NCBI GenBank assembly: GCA_035772785.1
Contig: JAOCPU010000052.1
Location: 186,001 to 250,000 of the forward strand
Direction of reading: 5' to 3'
Length of the DNA stretch: 64,000 bases
DNA from: Phlebiopsis flavidoalba
Lineage: Eukaryota; Basidiomycota; Agaricomycetes; Polyporales; Phanerochaetaceae
The position numbers were made by a program, and so were the translations under genes. The notes beneath the pieces were generated by a model that was not told the origin of the DNA, did no database searches, and saw only the letters and a list, made by a program, of their open reading frames with translations. How positions within the stretch are numbered: the stretch's first letter is position 1; every line of letters begins with the position of its first letter. Below are positions 62,811 to 64,000 of the stretch, in pieces.

Positions 62811-64000
62811 ATGGCGTCCCACATGAGAACACATTTGCAGACCTCTGGGGCATACAAGTATGCTGCTGAGACTCTTAAAAGGACGCCCAAGCATAGGAGA
62901 TAGTTTGCAAAGTACAAGGAGTTTGAGAATGGCGCTGTGAGGTCACAATTTTGGCGTGATAGTGAGTAATCAGCAGCTTCAGTGTGATCTATTGCTAATG
63001 CCAGAAAATTGAATGCTCCTATGCACACAGATGGCACAGCATTTTCCTCTGAGCAGCTTTCTGCTGATGGATCTTTGTCAAAAAGGAAGTTCAAGGGAAA
63101 AAAAGCTGCTGCAGAGCCAGTCATTGAAGAATACAAAGAGACATTTTTCCACCTACTTGCCAAGGTTGAGGTGGGTATCAGGGCCCTCCGACTGTCAGGT
63201 ATGTTTTTTAATAATTAAATTGTCTTAGGTTTGACCAAACCAAAAGTGCAAATGTTTCTGTTCGGTCTTGGAGTGGAGCAGGTATAAACAACCTTTGTAA
63301 GCATTTTATAGAGATACACATGGCTGAATGGGTCAAGTGCTAGGACAAGCTCGGCATTCAGATTACTGCAAAGGCTGCAGTTGGTCATTGTTGCTGAGTT
63401 TCAAGCCAACTCTGAAGTTCTGTTTTCTGCTGATGAACAGAAGATTCCACAAACTCCTTTCTCCAAGGAAGCTTTTATTGACGCCCCCATAGATTGGATT
63501 ATGTCTAACAATCAGATGCGCATTTTATTATTATTTAATTTTTTAAAAAATTATAGTCAGTCGCTTAATGTTGCCAAAAATGCGCAATTACGAGCCATTT
63601 TCATGATGTTATGAGAACAGCTAATAGATGACAACATTCCAAGGCATAACACTATTAGGAGGCAAGTTGAGGACATTTTTGAAGACCATCTCAAGGGCCT
63701 CGCAAGCAAGATGCAGGAAAGTAATTTCGTTTAATTTATATGTTTAATCAGCTAAATATTCATTTTTTATATTAGGACTTTGTGAGAAAAATTTCCACTA
63801 CCATGGATATATGAACAGATCCTGCCATGTGGCCATACATGGCTGTAACTGCACATTGGCTCTGGGCCATTATGCAAGATACACCTGCTAGTCCCCTAGA
63901 CACACAGGTGCACATCTGGCAATTGCATTTGTGTGGATCTTGGACCGAGTTGGAATCACATTAGAGGTGATTAAAGTAATAAATCTTTTATCAAGCAGTA
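62811..64000 (+). pseudogene. hAT transposase, 5' part, runs off the right edge
   Basis: ATG 62811 opens MASHMRTHLQTSGAYKYAAE. The same frame continues through three stops, TAG 62901, TAA 62967 and TGA 62985, each one C-to-T from CAG, CAA and CGA. It then reads KRKFKGKKAAAEPVIEEYKE and TFFHLLAKVE up to a GTGGGT donor at about 63172. A BED-like NLCKHF segment follows near 63290. Then come FSKEAFIDAPIDWIMSNNQ, an apparent intron to about 63556, SLNVAKNAQLRAIFMML, DDNIPRHNTIRRQVEDIFED and ISTTMDI-stop-TDPAMWPYMAVTAHW (63790-63860). The D of TMDI is the first acidic residue of hAT. The TGA at 63812 replaces the Trp of the conserved DIWTDP. The catalytic and dimerisation parts lie beyond the window. 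Confidence 0.75.

Noticed and set aside
62697..63163. 142-codon minus-strand frame
   Set aside because: It is the shadow of the plus-strand hAT N terminus, whose frame holds clear peptide blocks apart from three C-to-T stops.
1..64000. Centromere core
   Set aside because: TE density is suggestive, but no centromere-specific sequence or functional evidence can be read from the window.
1..64000. tRNA, rRNA or other RNA genes
   Set aside because: No cloverleaf A/B-box pairs or ribosomal sequence were noticed; a tRNAscan/Infernal run would settle it.

Overview
This window reads as a transposon-rich region of a filamentous basidiomycete, most likely an Agaricomycete. The reasons are short GT-AG introns of about 45-60 nt, two different KDZ transposase lineages with their basidiomycete cysteine clusters (CxC2 and CxC5/CxC6), a fungal TET/JBP-type dioxygenase relic, BED/hAT transposases, a mushroom-type BTB fragment, and several Agaricomycete-specific conserved proteins of unknown function. 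I saw no housekeeping gene and no RNA gene in 64 kb. Nearly every recognisable coding region is broken by frameshifts or stops, so the window is best read as a nested graveyard of mobile elements. Species cannot be named from the sequence.

Layout. 0-16.8 kb is GC-rich and open in many frames. It holds a CACTG-ended MITE inside an older gene (0.2 kb), a minus-strand conserved Agaricomycete protein (1.5-4.4 kb), a relic with RNase H1 N-terminal (viroplasmin-like) motifs (4.9-6.2 kb), a CxC2-KDZ transposase relic (9.7-13.5 kb), a G-rich strand-asymmetric low-complexity island with G-quadruplex motifs (13.9-15.1 kb), and a relic of a protein with a C-terminal FYxHRxRW module and SUMO-related motifs (15.9-16.8 kb). 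17-24 kb holds a copy of an unidentified ORF (second copy inverted at 55 kb). It also holds a convergent pair: a TET/JBP-type 2OG-dioxygenase pseudogene (+, 19.3-21.3 kb) tail-to-tail with a CxC5/CxC6-KDZ pseudogene (-, 21.4-23.6 kb).

24-64 kb is AT-richer and made of layered insertions. These are short-palindrome clusters typical of hAT subterminal regions, a TA-flanked 0.4 kb MITE, two copies of a 0.9 kb mariner-like non-autonomous element (27.9 and 60.5 kb), and a hAT transposase (30.7-33.3 kb) cut by a 3.6 kb foldback element (33.3-36.8 kb). That foldback element itself carries a solo LTR with an intact target duplication. A second solo LTR of the same family lies at 53.2 kb, and an unclassified TIR element with an inverted partial copy lies at 39.8-44.5 kb. 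A complete-length hAT relic (56.1-59.6 kb), a BTB fragment, and a DDE-integrase relic interrupted by another hAT that runs off the right edge (61.3-64 kb) follow.

Together the genes are mostly transposases (KDZ, hAT, DDE integrase) and TE-companion proteins. The most interesting arrangement is the TET/JBP plus KDZ pair, which matches a published association of fungal 5-methylcytosine dioxygenases with KDZ elements. Many inactivating changes look like C-to-T or G-to-A transitions, as expected of methylation-linked decay or RIP-like mutation.
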